DNA of 9,188 nucleotides from the NCBI GenBank assembly GCA_018432645.1, contig JAHDSP010000543.1, positions 1 to 9,188 of the forward strand. The letters are read 5' to 3'. Positions 1-6,363 of the stretch are shown here, piece after piece. The notes below the pieces were generated by a model. It was not told the origin of the DNA. It worked only from the letters and a program-made list of their open reading frames with translations, and ran no database searches. Source of the stretch: Bacteroidales bacterium (GTDB lineage: Bacteria; Bacteroidota; Bacteroidia; Bacteroidales; DTU049). The position numbers were made by a program, and so were the translations under genes. Position 1 is the first letter of the stretch. Each line of letters begins with the position of its first letter.

Positions 1-1
1 C

Positions 2-943
2 CTCGATGGTCTCTTTTACCTGTTAAAACAAAAAAATGCAGATGTAGTAGACTACCAAGGTCTCAAGGCACAAAGTGTATCTCCACAATGTCCCAAATGT
101 GAAAGCATAAACATTATAAAAAATGGTCATCAACAAGGTCAACAGCTCTATCAATGTAAAGAATGTGGCAAGAACTTCCGAGTAACTACCGGTACCTTTG
201 TTTACAATCTGCATAAAAAAGAATTAATGCTGGACTACATTCTATGCATGCTAGAAGGCAAAAGTTTACGCCAATGTGCTAAAGAAATAGGAATAGATTT
301 AACGACAAGTTTCGAATGGAGACATAGGATATTGACAGCATTGAGGAGCTTCGATGATAATGTAAACTTTTTTGGGATAATGGAACTCGAAGAGTTGCTA
401 ATGAAATATTCAGAAAAAGGTAGAAGATATAAAACAAAAGAAGAATACTTGATAGCTCAGGAGAAAAAGAAGCACAATGTAGCAGTGCTAGCGATGAAAG
501 ACAGAAGTGGCAATATGCTATTCAATCTAATATGCTTTGATAAAATAAAGAAGGTGAAAATAGAAAAAATATTAAGGAATAAAGTATCTACAAGCAGCAC
601 GATATTGGGAGAAGATAGGAAAGAATTCAAGAAGTTTAGGTCAAAGAATTTAAAGAGTAAGGCAGTAAAACGTGAACTAGTAAAAGATCAGAATGATACA
701 TACAACATAAATACAGTGAGACAGCATACAGTAAAGTTTGCGAAGTGGATAGATAAGAAGTTTAGAGGTGTAGCTACTAAATACCTGCAAAGTTATATAA
801 TGTGGTATATAGTGAAGCACAAGTATTTACTTAATAAATTGATAGAGGATGTAGGGAGGATGTTAAATTTAGCTGCGTCTGATAGGCGGGCATGGTACGA
901 ATATATCAAGCTTAGAAATAAACCAATAGAAAACCTAACATAA
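2..943 (+). CDS. IS1595-family (ISXO2-like) transposase, 5'-partial
   Basis: This is a DDE-type transposase expected to move its own IS. The frame is open from base 2, so the gene starts before the window; 313 residues are visible. Domains in order: a zinc ribbon with Cys codons at 89, 98, 155 and 164 (CPKC...CKEC) and the typical IIKNG stretch between them; a helix-turn-helix around [21 protein letters not shown]; and the IS1595 catalytic domain, ending in the family hallmark [13 protein letters not shown]. The first catalytic Asp of the usual DE(T) motif reads Glu (codon 389-391). The second Asp is present (614-616, GED). The position where the family has Asn in NTVN reads Arg (719-721), and the nearby Lys reads Ala. 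The copy is therefore full length at its 3' end but may be catalytically impaired. The ATG at 227 is internal and would remove the zinc ribbon. It has more AGG/AGA codons and looks less AT-rich than its neighbours, which suits a mobile gene. Confidence 0.87.
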   Translation, partial: LDGLFYLLKQKNADVVDYQGLKAQSVSPQCPKCESINIIKNGHQQGQQLYQCKECGKNFRVTTGTFVYNLHKKELMLDYILCMLEGKSLRQCAKEIGIDLTTSFEWRHRILTALRSFDDNVNFFGIMELEELLMKYSEKGRRYKTKEEYLIAQEKKKHNVAVLAMKDRSGNMLFNLICFDKIKKVKIEKILRNKVSTSSTILGEDRKEFKKFRSKNLKSKAVKRELVKDQNDTYNINTVRQHTVKFAKWIDKKFRGVATKYLQSYIMWYIVKHKYLLNKLIEDVGRMLNLAASDRRAWYEYIKLRNKPIENLT

Positions 944-956
944 AAATATTTCTTCT

Positions 957-969
957 CTTTCAATTTCCC
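957..969 (-). repeat. Candidate terminal inverted repeat, right end of left IS
   Basis: On the minus strand this reads GGGAAATTGAAAG. It agrees at 10 of 13 ungapped positions with 8837-8849, the candidate left end of the other IS1595-type element, and lies 13 bp past the transposase stop. The region is AT-rich, so a chance match is possible. Confidence 0.4.
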
Positions 970-986
970 ATTTTCCTATTTTTATT

Positions 987-994
987 TATTTTTG
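987..994 (+). promoter_or_regulatory. Bacteroidetes -7 box (TATTTTTG) before rfbA
   Basis: This is an exact match to the Bacteroidetes sigma-factor -7 consensus TAnnTTTG, with 17 nt between the box and the rfbA ATG. No TTTG -33 element is seen at the usual 19-21 nt spacing. That stretch falls at the inferred IS boundary, so the original -33 region may have been replaced by IS sequence. Confidence 0.5.
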
Positions 995-1011
995 TAAAAA
1001 ATAATTTCTCT

Positions 1012-1875
1012 ATGAAAGGAATAATTTTAGCTGGTGGCTCCGGTACTAGACTTTATCCTATTACTCTTGCTATTAGTAAGCAGCTCTTGCCTGTTTATGA
1101 TAAGCCTATGATTTATTATCCTTTGTCTACTCTAATGATGGCTGGCATTAGAGATATTTTAATAATTTCTACCCCTCAGGATTTGCCTAATTTCCAAAAA
1201 TTATTAAAGGATGGTTCTCAATGGGGCTGCTCATTATCTTATGCAGAGCAGCTTGTTCCTAATGGATTAGCTCAAGCTTTTGTAATTGGTGAGTCTTTTA
1301 TAGCTGATGATAAGGTTTGTTTAATACTCGGTGATAATCTCTTTTTTGCTAATGGTTTTGCTAAGTTATTACAAAATTGTAATGATCCTGATGGAGCTAT
1401 TATTTTTGCTTATCATGTTTCAGATCCTCAACGTTATGGTATTGTAGAGTTTGATGATAATTTTAATGCAATCTCTATTGAGGAGAAACCCATGACGCCA
1501 AAATCTAATTTCGCTATTCCTGGTTTATATTTTTATGATAATAATGTTATTAATATTGCAAAATCTTTGAAACCCAGTGCTAGAGGAGAATATGAAATTA
1601 CTGATGTTAATAAAGAATATTTAAAACTTAATAAATTAAAAGTTAAAGTTTTATCTAGGGGTACTGCTTGGTTAGATACTGGCACTTTTGAGAGCTTATT
1701 GCAAGCGTCGCAATTTGTTCAGGTAATCGAACAAAGGCAAAGTCTGAAAATTGGTTGTATCGAAGAGGTGGCTTATAGGATGGGATTTATTAATGAAATT
1801 CAATTAAAAAATTTGGCTGTTCCTCTTTTAAATAGTGGTTATGGCAAGTATTTGTTATCTATTTTAGATAATTAG
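1012..1875 (+). CDS. rfbA: Glucose-1-phosphate thymidylyltransferase
   Basis: It joins glucose 1-phosphate and dTTP to give dTDP-glucose and pyrophosphate, the first step of dTDP-sugar (for example dTDP-rhamnose) synthesis for surface polysaccharide; it is cytosolic. At 287 residues it has the usual RmlA length. Visible motifs are the nucleotide-binding GGSGTRLYP at 8-16 with SKQLLP (Lys23), DGLAQAF-like NGLAQAF at 84-90, LGDN with the metal-binding Asp108, EKP at 158-160, RGEYEITD at 191-198, and AWLDTGT at 219-225 with the second metal-binding Asp222. All key residues are present, so it should be active. The start is the first ATG, 17 nt after a -7 box, and gives the expected [10 protein letters not shown]-terminus. 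It is 24 bp upstream of an NDP-sugar SDR gene and probably co-transcribed with it. rmlB, rmlC and rmlD are not in the window. Confidence 0.96.
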   Translation: MKGIILAGGSGTRLYPITLAISKQLLPVYDKPMIYYPLSTLMMAGIRDILIISTPQDLPNFQKLLKDGSQWGCSLSYAEQLVPNGLAQAFVIGESFIADDKVCLILGDNLFFANGFAKLLQNCNDPDGAIIFAYHVSDPQRYGIVEFDDNFNAISIEEKPMTPKSNFAIPGLYFYDNNVINIAKSLKPSARGEYEITDVNKEYLKLNKLKVKVLSRGTAWLDTGTFESLLQASQFVQVIEQRQSLKIGCIEEVAYRMGFINEIQLKNLAVPLLNSGYGKYLLSILDN

Positions 1876-1899
1876 TTTAAATTAAAATTTTTAAATATC

Positions 1900-2847
1900 A
1901 TGATACATATTTTAGTAACTGGTGGTGCAGGATTTATTGGTAGTTCTTTGGTAGAAAAATTACTTAGTAATCCAGATTTTTTTGTAATTGCCGTAGATAA
2001 TTTATCCACAGGTTCTTTAGAAAAATTACCTAAAAAAAATCTTGATAGATTTAGATTCATTAAATTAGATGTAAATGATTATGATGATATTAGTGCAGTT
2101 TTTTTTAGTTATCCTATTGATTATGTCTTTCATTATGCTGCCGTAGTAGGTGTGCAACGTACTTTAGAGCAACCTTTTAATGTTTTAAAAGATATTTATG
2201 GGACAGAAAACATTTGTCAATTATCTAAAAACACTAAAGTAAAACGTGTTTTTTATAGTTCTAGCTCTGAGGTCTATGGTGAGTCAGTAGATTTCCCACA
2301 AAATGAAGATACTACACCTCTTAATGCTCGACTTCCCTATGCAGCTGTTAAAAATTTAAGTGAAATTTATCTTAAAACATTTAATCAAGAGTTTAGTTTG
2401 CAATATTCAATATTTCGTTTTTTTAATACTTATGGTCATAAGCAAAATCCTGATTTTGTAATCAGTAAATTTATCAGACAGGCTTTCAAAGAAAAGAAAA
2501 TTACTATTTATGGTGATGGCTCTCAAACTCGTACTTTTTGTTATATAAATGATAATGTAGATGCGACTTATAATCATCTATTGCAATGCATAGAAAATCC
2601 CAATTTAGAACCTAAAATATTTAATATTGGTAATAATAATGAAACTACTATTATAGAATTGGCTAATTTAATTAATAAAATCACGAATACTAATGCTGAA
2701 TTGGTATTTTTACCTGCTCTCAAAGAAGGAGATATGAAAAGACGTTTGCCAGACATTACTAAAATGAAGCTATTACTTAATAGACCTATGACTTCTCTAG
2801 AAGATGGAATTAAAGAAATCCTAAAGGATACTAAATTTATTCTTTAG
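1900..2847 (+). CDS. NAD-dependent NDP-sugar epimerase/decarboxylase (extended SDR)
   Basis: This is a Rossmann-fold enzyme of 315 residues acting on a nucleotide sugar. The NAD site is TGGAGFIG (Gly8, Gly11, Gly14), followed by AVDN with Asp33 at the end of strand 2, which favours NAD over NADP. The catalytic set is SSS at 121-123 and Tyr147-AAV-Lys151. SSEVYGE with Glu124, YGDGSQTRTFCYINDNVDA, and GDMKRRLPDITKMKLLL near the C-terminus resemble UDP-glucuronate decarboxylases (UXS) and related 4-epimerases more than RmlB, whose tail motif differs. The exact substrate cannot be fixed. It lies 24 bp after rfbA, which suggests joint work in surface-polysaccharide precursor supply, though UXS-type enzymes use UDP-sugars rather than dTDP-glucose. 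The ATG at 1900 places MIHILVTGGAGFIG at the N-terminus as expected. Confidence 0.88.
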   Translation: MIHILVTGGAGFIGSSLVEKLLSNPDFFVIAVDNLSTGSLEKLPKKNLDRFRFIKLDVNDYDDISAVFFSYPIDYVFHYAAVVGVQRTLEQPFNVLKDIYGTENICQLSKNTKVKRVFYSSSSEVYGESVDFPQNEDTTPLNARLPYAAVKNLSEIYLKTFNQEFSLQYSIFRFFNTYGHKQNPDFVISKFIRQAFKEKKITIYGDGSQTRTFCYINDNVDATYNHLLQCIENPNLEPKIFNIGNNNETTIIELANLINKITNTNAELVFLPALKEGDMKRRLPDITKMKLLLNRPMTSLEDGIKEILKDTKFIL

Positions 2848-2873
2848 AATTATTTTTTTGTAAATATTTTAAT

Positions 2874-2881
2874 TAATTTTG
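2874..2881 (+). promoter_or_regulatory. Bacteroidetes -7 box (TAATTTTG) before the coiled-coil gene
   Basis: This is an exact TAnnTTTG match with 16 nt to the ATG at 2898. It suggests that the membrane coiled-coil gene starts its own transcript rather than reading on from the SDR gene. A TTTG lies at 2857-2860, but only 13 nt before the box, which is too close for a standard -33 element. Confidence 0.45.
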
Positions 2882-2897
2882 TAAAAAAATATACGTT

Positions 2898-3830
2898 ATG
2901 AATGATGTAAATAATCAAAACATGGATAGTGCTAATACACAAAAGTCTAGTAATAAAAAAACTGGTTATATTATCATCATTATTTTGCTATTAATCACAA
3001 ATGGTATTTTCATTTATCTTTATTTCAGCTCTCACAATAGATTTGAAACAGCTATTGTAGAAAATCAAAAGAATATGCAAATGTCTTTAGAGCTTAAAAA
3101 TGAATTGGATAGCATAATGAAAGAATATAACAATATTAAAGAAGAATATGGATCTTTGAATATTAAATTAATTAATCAAGACAGCATAATACAACAGCAA
3201 GCTAAAGAAATTGAAAAATTAATAGCATCACAAGCTGACTATAATCGTGTAAAAAGGCAACTCGATAGATTGAGAAATATTACTCAAAGCTATGTTAAGC
3301 AAATAGATAGCTTATATAGAGTTAATCAAGTTTTAACAGCAGAAAATGTAAAACTCAAAGAAGATCTTACAACTGAAATATCTAAATCTACACAATTAGC
3401 TACTATTAGTGATTCATTAACTAAAACTATTAATGATGCTACTTATATGGTAGCCTATAATGTAACTCCTATTGCCTATAAAACGCGAGGCGATAAAGAT
3501 ATTCCTACTGATAAAGCAAAGCGTACTGATAAATTTAATATTTGCTTCATTGTAGGTGAAAATAAATTAGTACCTCCAGGCGATTATACTTTATACATTC
3601 GCATTGCTAGACCAGATGGACTTATTTTAACTCAAGGTGGCTATAGCTTTGATTATCAAGGTAAAACACTTCAATATTCTGATAAGACTACTATTAAATA
3701 CAACGGAAAATCTCAAAAAATATGTCTTGATTATGCAAGAGATAATCTGAACCTTATCCCTGGAATATATTATTTTTCTGTTTTTACAAATGATTATGTA
3801 TTAGGTGAGGGAAGTTTGAAATTAGAATAA
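2898..3830 (+). CDS. Membrane-anchored coiled-coil protein of unknown function
   Basis: The protein has 310 residues and no enzyme motif that I recognise. A polar N-terminus of about 20 residues ending in two lysines precedes one strongly hydrophobic segment at about 22-43 (TGYIIIIILLLITNG...). A long helical, heptad-like coiled coil rich in Lys, Glu, Gln and Leu follows at about 48-180, then a beta-rich C-terminal domain at about 183-310 with regular Tyr, Gly and Thr (for example PPGDYTLYIRIARPDG). Positive residues before the segment suggest an N-in orientation, putting the coiled coil and C-terminal domain in the periplasm. The architecture recalls conserved hypothetical proteins of Bacteroidetes, some loosely annotated as chromosome-segregation or SMC-like because of the coiled coil; I would not transfer that function. 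It has its own -7 box and is followed after 27 bp by the comF-like gene. Confidence 0.85.
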   Translation: MNDVNNQNMDSANTQKSSNKKTGYIIIIILLLITNGIFIYLYFSSHNRFETAIVENQKNMQMSLELKNELDSIMKEYNNIKEEYGSLNIKLINQDSIIQQQAKEIEKLIASQADYNRVKRQLDRLRNITQSYVKQIDSLYRVNQVLTAENVKLKEDLTTEISKSTQLATISDSLTKTINDATYMVAYNVTPIAYKTRGDKDIPTDKAKRTDKFNICFIVGENKLVPPGDYTLYIRIARPDGLILTQGGYSFDYQGKTLQYSDKTTIKYNGKSQKICLDYARDNLNLIPGIYYFSVFTNDYVLGEGSLKLE

Positions 3831-3857
3831 TAATTCTTATTGTCTCATTATCTCATA

Positions 3858-4547
3858 ATGAATAGTTTTATTGATTCTTTTTTTCAACTATTTTATCCTA
3901 ATTATTGTTTAGCGTGTAATAAACCTATTTTTAATGATAAAAATATTTTATGTGAAGAATGTTATTCACAATTAGGTTTTACTTATTTCGCTAGCTATAT
4001 TAGTAATCCACTTTATGATAAATTTATTGGACAAGCAAATATCGAATATGCATTTGCATTATGCTATTTCTACAGAGGCGGCATTCTACAACATTGTTTG
4101 CATGCGCTTAAATATAAGAATCGTAAAGATGTAGGTATTTATTTTGGCAAATTGATTGGAAATGAACTGATAAATATTAATCCACACATTGATGTCATTA
4201 TCCCTATTCCATTACATCCTAAAAAAGAAAAAATTAGAGGTTATAATCAATCAGAAATGATTGCTAAAGGTATTAGCCAGGTTTTAAATGTTCCTATTAA
4301 TACTAATGACGTTTTGAGAACTAAATTTACTGAAACTCAAACTAAAAAATCTAAATGGGAGAGATATGATAATCTGAATGGTGTCTTTGCTATTAAAAAT
4401 ACTCATAAATTTGCTAATAAACATTTATTAATTGTTGATGATGTTATTACTACTGGAGCTACTACTGTATCATTAATAGAATTATTCAAAAATATTCCAA
4501 ACGTTAAAATTAGTGTAGCTTGTATTGGTACACCAGATAAAATTTAA
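3858..4547 (+). CDS. comF: ComF-family phosphoribosyltransferase-like protein
   Basis: The protein has 229 residues from the ATG at 3858. An in-frame TTG at 3840 is possible, but TTG starts are rare in this group and the ATG gives a normal ComF N-terminus. A zinc-finger-like pair, Cys17-x2-Cys20 and Cys32-x2-Cys35, precedes a PRTase fold with VIIPIPLHPKKEKIRGYNQSE at 113-133 (two overlapping ComF motifs), TQTKKSKWER at 160-169, and the PRPP-loop motif VDDVITTGAT at 193-202. ComF proteins are linked to DNA uptake in naturally competent bacteria, but in Bacteroidetes the gene is widespread and its exact reaction is not settled. No other competence gene is visible. It probably follows the coiled-coil gene in an operon (27 bp gap) and precedes rsgA by 41 bp. 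Confidence 0.92.
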   Translation: MNSFIDSFFQLFYPNYCLACNKPIFNDKNILCEECYSQLGFTYFASYISNPLYDKFIGQANIEYAFALCYFYRGGILQHCLHALKYKNRKDVGIYFGKLIGNELININPHIDVIIPIPLHPKKEKIRGYNQSEMIAKGISQVLNVPINTNDVLRTKFTETQTKKSKWERYDNLNGVFAIKNTHKFANKHLLIVDDVITTGATTVSLIELFKNIPNVKISVACIGTPDKI

Positions 4548-4588
4548 AACATTTAATATTTTGTAATTTTACCTTTTTATTTTATAAA

Positions 4589-5509
4589 ATGAAAGGAATT
4601 ATCACTAAAAGTACAGGTAGTTGGTATTATGTCAAAATAGATAACTCTTCAGAAATAATACCTTGCAGAGTAAGAGGTAAATTTAGACTTCAAAATTATA
4701 ATACTACTAATCCAGTAGCAGTAGGGGACTATGTAGAAATATTTGTAGAAGGAAATAAAAAAGAAAAAACTGGCATAATTACTAATATTTATGATAGAAA
4801 AAATGCAATTTTAAGAAGGGCAACTAAATCTGGTGCTACCTATCAAATAATAGCTACAAACTTAGATGGAGCTTTGCTAATGATAACTCCACATCATCCA
4901 TACACTCCTATGGGATTTGTTGATAGATTTATTGTGCTCGCAGAAGCATACAACGTTGATGTTAATTTAATATTTCATAAATGTGATTTATATAATGAAA
5001 ATGATGAATATTTTAATACACTTTATAATATTTACAACCAGATAGGATATAAAATTTTTTTGACATCTATAATAACAAATAATGGCATCGAGGAATTAAA
5101 AAATTATATAAAAGACAAAACATTTTTATTAGCTGGGCAAAGTGGTGTAGGAAAGTCTTCATTAATAAATAAATTAGATAGCTCTATACAAATAAAAACT
5201 CAAGAACTTTCTGACAAATATAAAAAAGGAAGGCATACAACTACTTTCGCTGAGATGCATTTTTTGTGCAATGGTGGAGATATCATAGATACGCCAGGTA
5301 TCAAAGAATTTGGAATACCAAAGTTCGAAAAATGGGAACTAGGGCACTGGTTCAGAGAATTCAAACCTTTCATCTCTAAATGTAAGTACAATAATTGTAC
5401 TCATGTTAATGAGCCAGAATGTGCTGTAATATCAGCTGTAGAAAGTGGAGCAATTAATCCTTTGCGTTATAAAAATTACCTCAATATTCTGTTAGAAGAT
5501 TTGAATTAA
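4589..5509 (+). CDS. rsgA: Small-subunit ribosome biogenesis GTPase RsgA
   Basis: This circularly permuted GTPase checks late assembly of the 30S ribosomal subunit and is stimulated by it; it is cytosolic. At 306 residues it has the normal length. An N-terminal OB-fold (about 1-70) contains RGKFRL and NPVAVGDYVE. The GTPase motifs then appear in permuted order: G4 as HKCD at 130-133, G5-like LTSI at 158-161, G1 as GQSGVGKSS at 183-191, the switch RHTTT at 215-219, and G3 as DTPG at 234-237. The C-terminal zinc site is Cys265-x4-Cys270-x-His272-x5-Cys278. The G4 motif normally begins with Asn or Thr, so His130 is unusual. The MKGIITKSTGSWY N-terminus is typical of Bacteroidetes RsgA and fixes the start. 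No clear promoter box lies in the 41 bp before it, so it may be read from upstream. Confidence 0.97.
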   Translation: MKGIITKSTGSWYYVKIDNSSEIIPCRVRGKFRLQNYNTTNPVAVGDYVEIFVEGNKKEKTGIITNIYDRKNAILRRATKSGATYQIIATNLDGALLMITPHHPYTPMGFVDRFIVLAEAYNVDVNLIFHKCDLYNENDEYFNTLYNIYNQIGYKIFLTSIITNNGIEELKNYIKDKTFLLAGQSGVGKSSLINKLDSSIQIKTQELSDKYKKGRHTTTFAEMHFLCNGGDIIDTPGIKEFGIPKFEKWELGHWFREFKPFISKCKYNNCTHVNEPECAVISAVESGAINPLRYKNYLNILLEDLN

Positions 5510-5594
5510 TATATCTTTTTCTATATTTCATTTTTTTAATAATATTGCAAATTATTTTTTATACAAAAACATCAAATTATTAAATTTATTTCTA

Positions 5595-5870
5595 ATGGAA
5601 TACGAAAATAATCCTAAAAGCATCAAATATCATGTTAAAAAATATTTAATAAGTAATAAAGATTATTATAAAGGAAAAGAAGTATTAGATTTCCCTGCTG
5701 GTAATGGAATAACATCACGTATTTTAAAAGAAATAGGAGCTAATCCGATACCTATGGATCTTTTCCCAGAATATTTCGAAATACAAGGTATCGCATGCCA
5801 AAGAGTAAATATAAAAGATGGTTTGCCTTTAAATGATAAATCTGTTGATGCTATTATTTGCCAGAAATGA
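5595..5870 (+). pseudogene. SAM-dependent methyltransferase, truncated after N-terminal half
   Basis: Ninety-one residues remain of a class I methyltransferase, a family usually well over 200 residues long. Motif I is clear (VLDFPAGNGITSRIL, residues 30-44, with the D-x3-G-x-G SAM loop), followed by the acidic PMDLFPE and by DGLPLNDKSVDAIICQ, the region that in related proteins continues as ICQEGIEH. Here ICQ is followed by Lys and TGA. Two causes fit: point changes (E to K, then G to stop), or loss of one base after CAG. In the +2 frame the text continues from 5864 as E-M-N-I and stays open to a stop at 5927-5929. No later methyltransferase motifs can be followed in any frame. Substrate unknown. 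The fragment keeps the SAM-binding loop but lacks most of the fold, so it is unlikely to be active. Confidence 0.75.
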
Positions 5871-5885
5871 ATATAGTTATATATA

Positions 5886-5927
5886 AAACATTTAAAGTGA
5901 TAAAGAAAATTAGTTTTTTAAATGTTT
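5886..5927. repeat. 11-bp perfect inverted repeat with 20-nt loop
   Basis: AAACATTTAAA at 5886-5896 is the exact reverse complement of TTTAAATGTTT at 5917-5927. It lies just after the broken methyltransferase stop and could fold as a weak, A/U-rich hairpin. It has no G/C stem and no following T-run, so it is not a convincing terminator. Confidence 0.55.
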
Positions 5928-6095
5928 AAATTAAATAATGATATATAAAATTTAATAAAATACAATTAATACATGATAAATTAAAGCTTATAGAGAGAAT
6001 AAATAGAAATTTGAATTTTAATAAATATTTCTATCAAATATTTATTGATAAAGATATAAATCAATATAAATTAACTAATAAAATATCATTATTTA

Positions 6096-6230
6096 ATTTA
6101 AACAATTATTAAATGGTTTTGTAAAACATTTAATAATAGATAGATAGCGAATATTTTTAAAGTTTTCATAAATTTATTCTTTGATTGACCAATGCAATTT
6201 TTCAAGAGATACTATCTCCTCATAGTAAAT
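6096..6230 (-). pseudogene. Possible relic of ISAs1-family transposase C-terminus
   Basis: Read on the minus strand from 6230, one frame gives IYYEEIVSLEKLHWSIKE, a stop at 6174-6176, then IYENFKNIRYLSIIKC and on to a stop at 6093-6095. In ISAs1-type transposases, as I remember them, a YYISSL segment leads to HWxIEN..LHWVLDV and then to AENFxxxRRIALNLLK. The pieces HWSIKE and YENFKNIRYLSIIK fit the second and last of these in the right order, with the LHWVLDV...SR part deleted. The segment is short and from memory, so this is a tentative call. If right, an older, inverted IS was eroded between the methyltransferase and the outer-membrane protein gene. Confidence 0.35.
6105..6137. repeat. 33-nt near-perfect palindrome
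   Basis: Centred on base 6121, the arms pair at 14 of 16 positions. The outer 11 bp (ATTATTAAATG / CATTTAATAAT) pair perfectly, then come one mismatch, three more pairs and a tiny loop. The right arm contains TAAAACATTTAATA (6122-6135), which also occurs exactly at 4545-4558; the shorter TAAAACATTTAA is at 5884-5895. It may be a transcript-end hairpin or a repeat tip; function unknown. Confidence 0.65.
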
Positions 6231-6340
6231 TTATTATAAAAATTAAATTAAACTATTATGAAATATATAGTTGTTACTTAAATGCATAATTCTATAATTT
6301 TTTTTAAATTTTTACTTTATTTTTTTATAATTTTACAAAT

Positions 6341-6348
6341 TATTCTTG
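6341..6348 (+). promoter_or_regulatory. Likely -7 box (TATTCTTG) before the outer-membrane protein gene
   Basis: It matches TAnnTTTG at all but one fixed position (C for T), with 15 nt between the box and the ATG at 6364. Its spacing agrees with the boxes at 987, 2874 and 8911. It overlaps the alternative TTG start at 6346, which argues that the TTG is promoter rather than start codon. Confidence 0.4.
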
Positions 6349-6363
6349 ATATATTTAAAAAAT

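Larger units (their letters stand above)
1..969 (+). mobile_element. IS1595-family insertion sequence, right part (left end outside window)
   Basis: The element consists of one transposase frame that enters from the left edge, followed by 26 bp to a candidate right end. The right boundary is inferred. The reverse complement of 957-969 reads GGGAAATTGAAAG and matches GGGTAATTGTAAA at 8837-8849, the presumed left end of the second element, at 10 of 13 positions. IS1595-family ends are, as I recall, GG-rich. The left end and any target duplication cannot be seen, so the element is incomplete here and its boundary is only moderately supported. Confidence 0.65.
5871..6363. other. 493-bp AT-rich gap with gene and repeat debris
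   Basis: No intact gene is seen. The contents are: an 11-bp perfect inverted repeat at 5886-5896 / 5917-5927; a 56-codon open stretch without a usable start at 5942-6112 (+); a long near-perfect palindrome at 6105-6137; a minus-strand stretch at 6096-6230 that resembles the end of an ISAs1-type transposase; and a -7-like box at 6341-6348. Most of it is close to pure A/T, apart from about 6183-6225, which is noticeably richer in G and C and so looks like former coding sequence. Confidence 0.6.

Noticed and set aside
227..943. Transposase starting at the ATG at 227
   Set aside because: The frame is open back to base 2 and encodes the zinc ribbon shared with the second transposase, so 227 is internal.
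3840..3857. TTG start for the comF-like gene
   Set aside because: The ATG six codons later gives the usual ComF N-terminus; the added residues (SHYLI) have no family support.
5510..5594. Rho-independent terminator after rsgA
   Set aside because: Several T-runs are present but no stem of any stability precedes them.
6136..6147. Short ATAG tandem repeat
   Set aside because: Only about three units; too short to be meaningful in such AT-rich DNA.
6206..6218. 13-nt palindrome GAGATACTATCTC as an operator
   Set aside because: It lies within the stretch that reads as a transposase relic and far (146 bp) from the next start; coincidence in former coding DNA is simpler.
6346..6363. TTG start for the outer-membrane protein
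   Set aside because: It overlaps a -7-like box and puts six extra residues before a standard signal peptide; the ATG at 6364 fits better.
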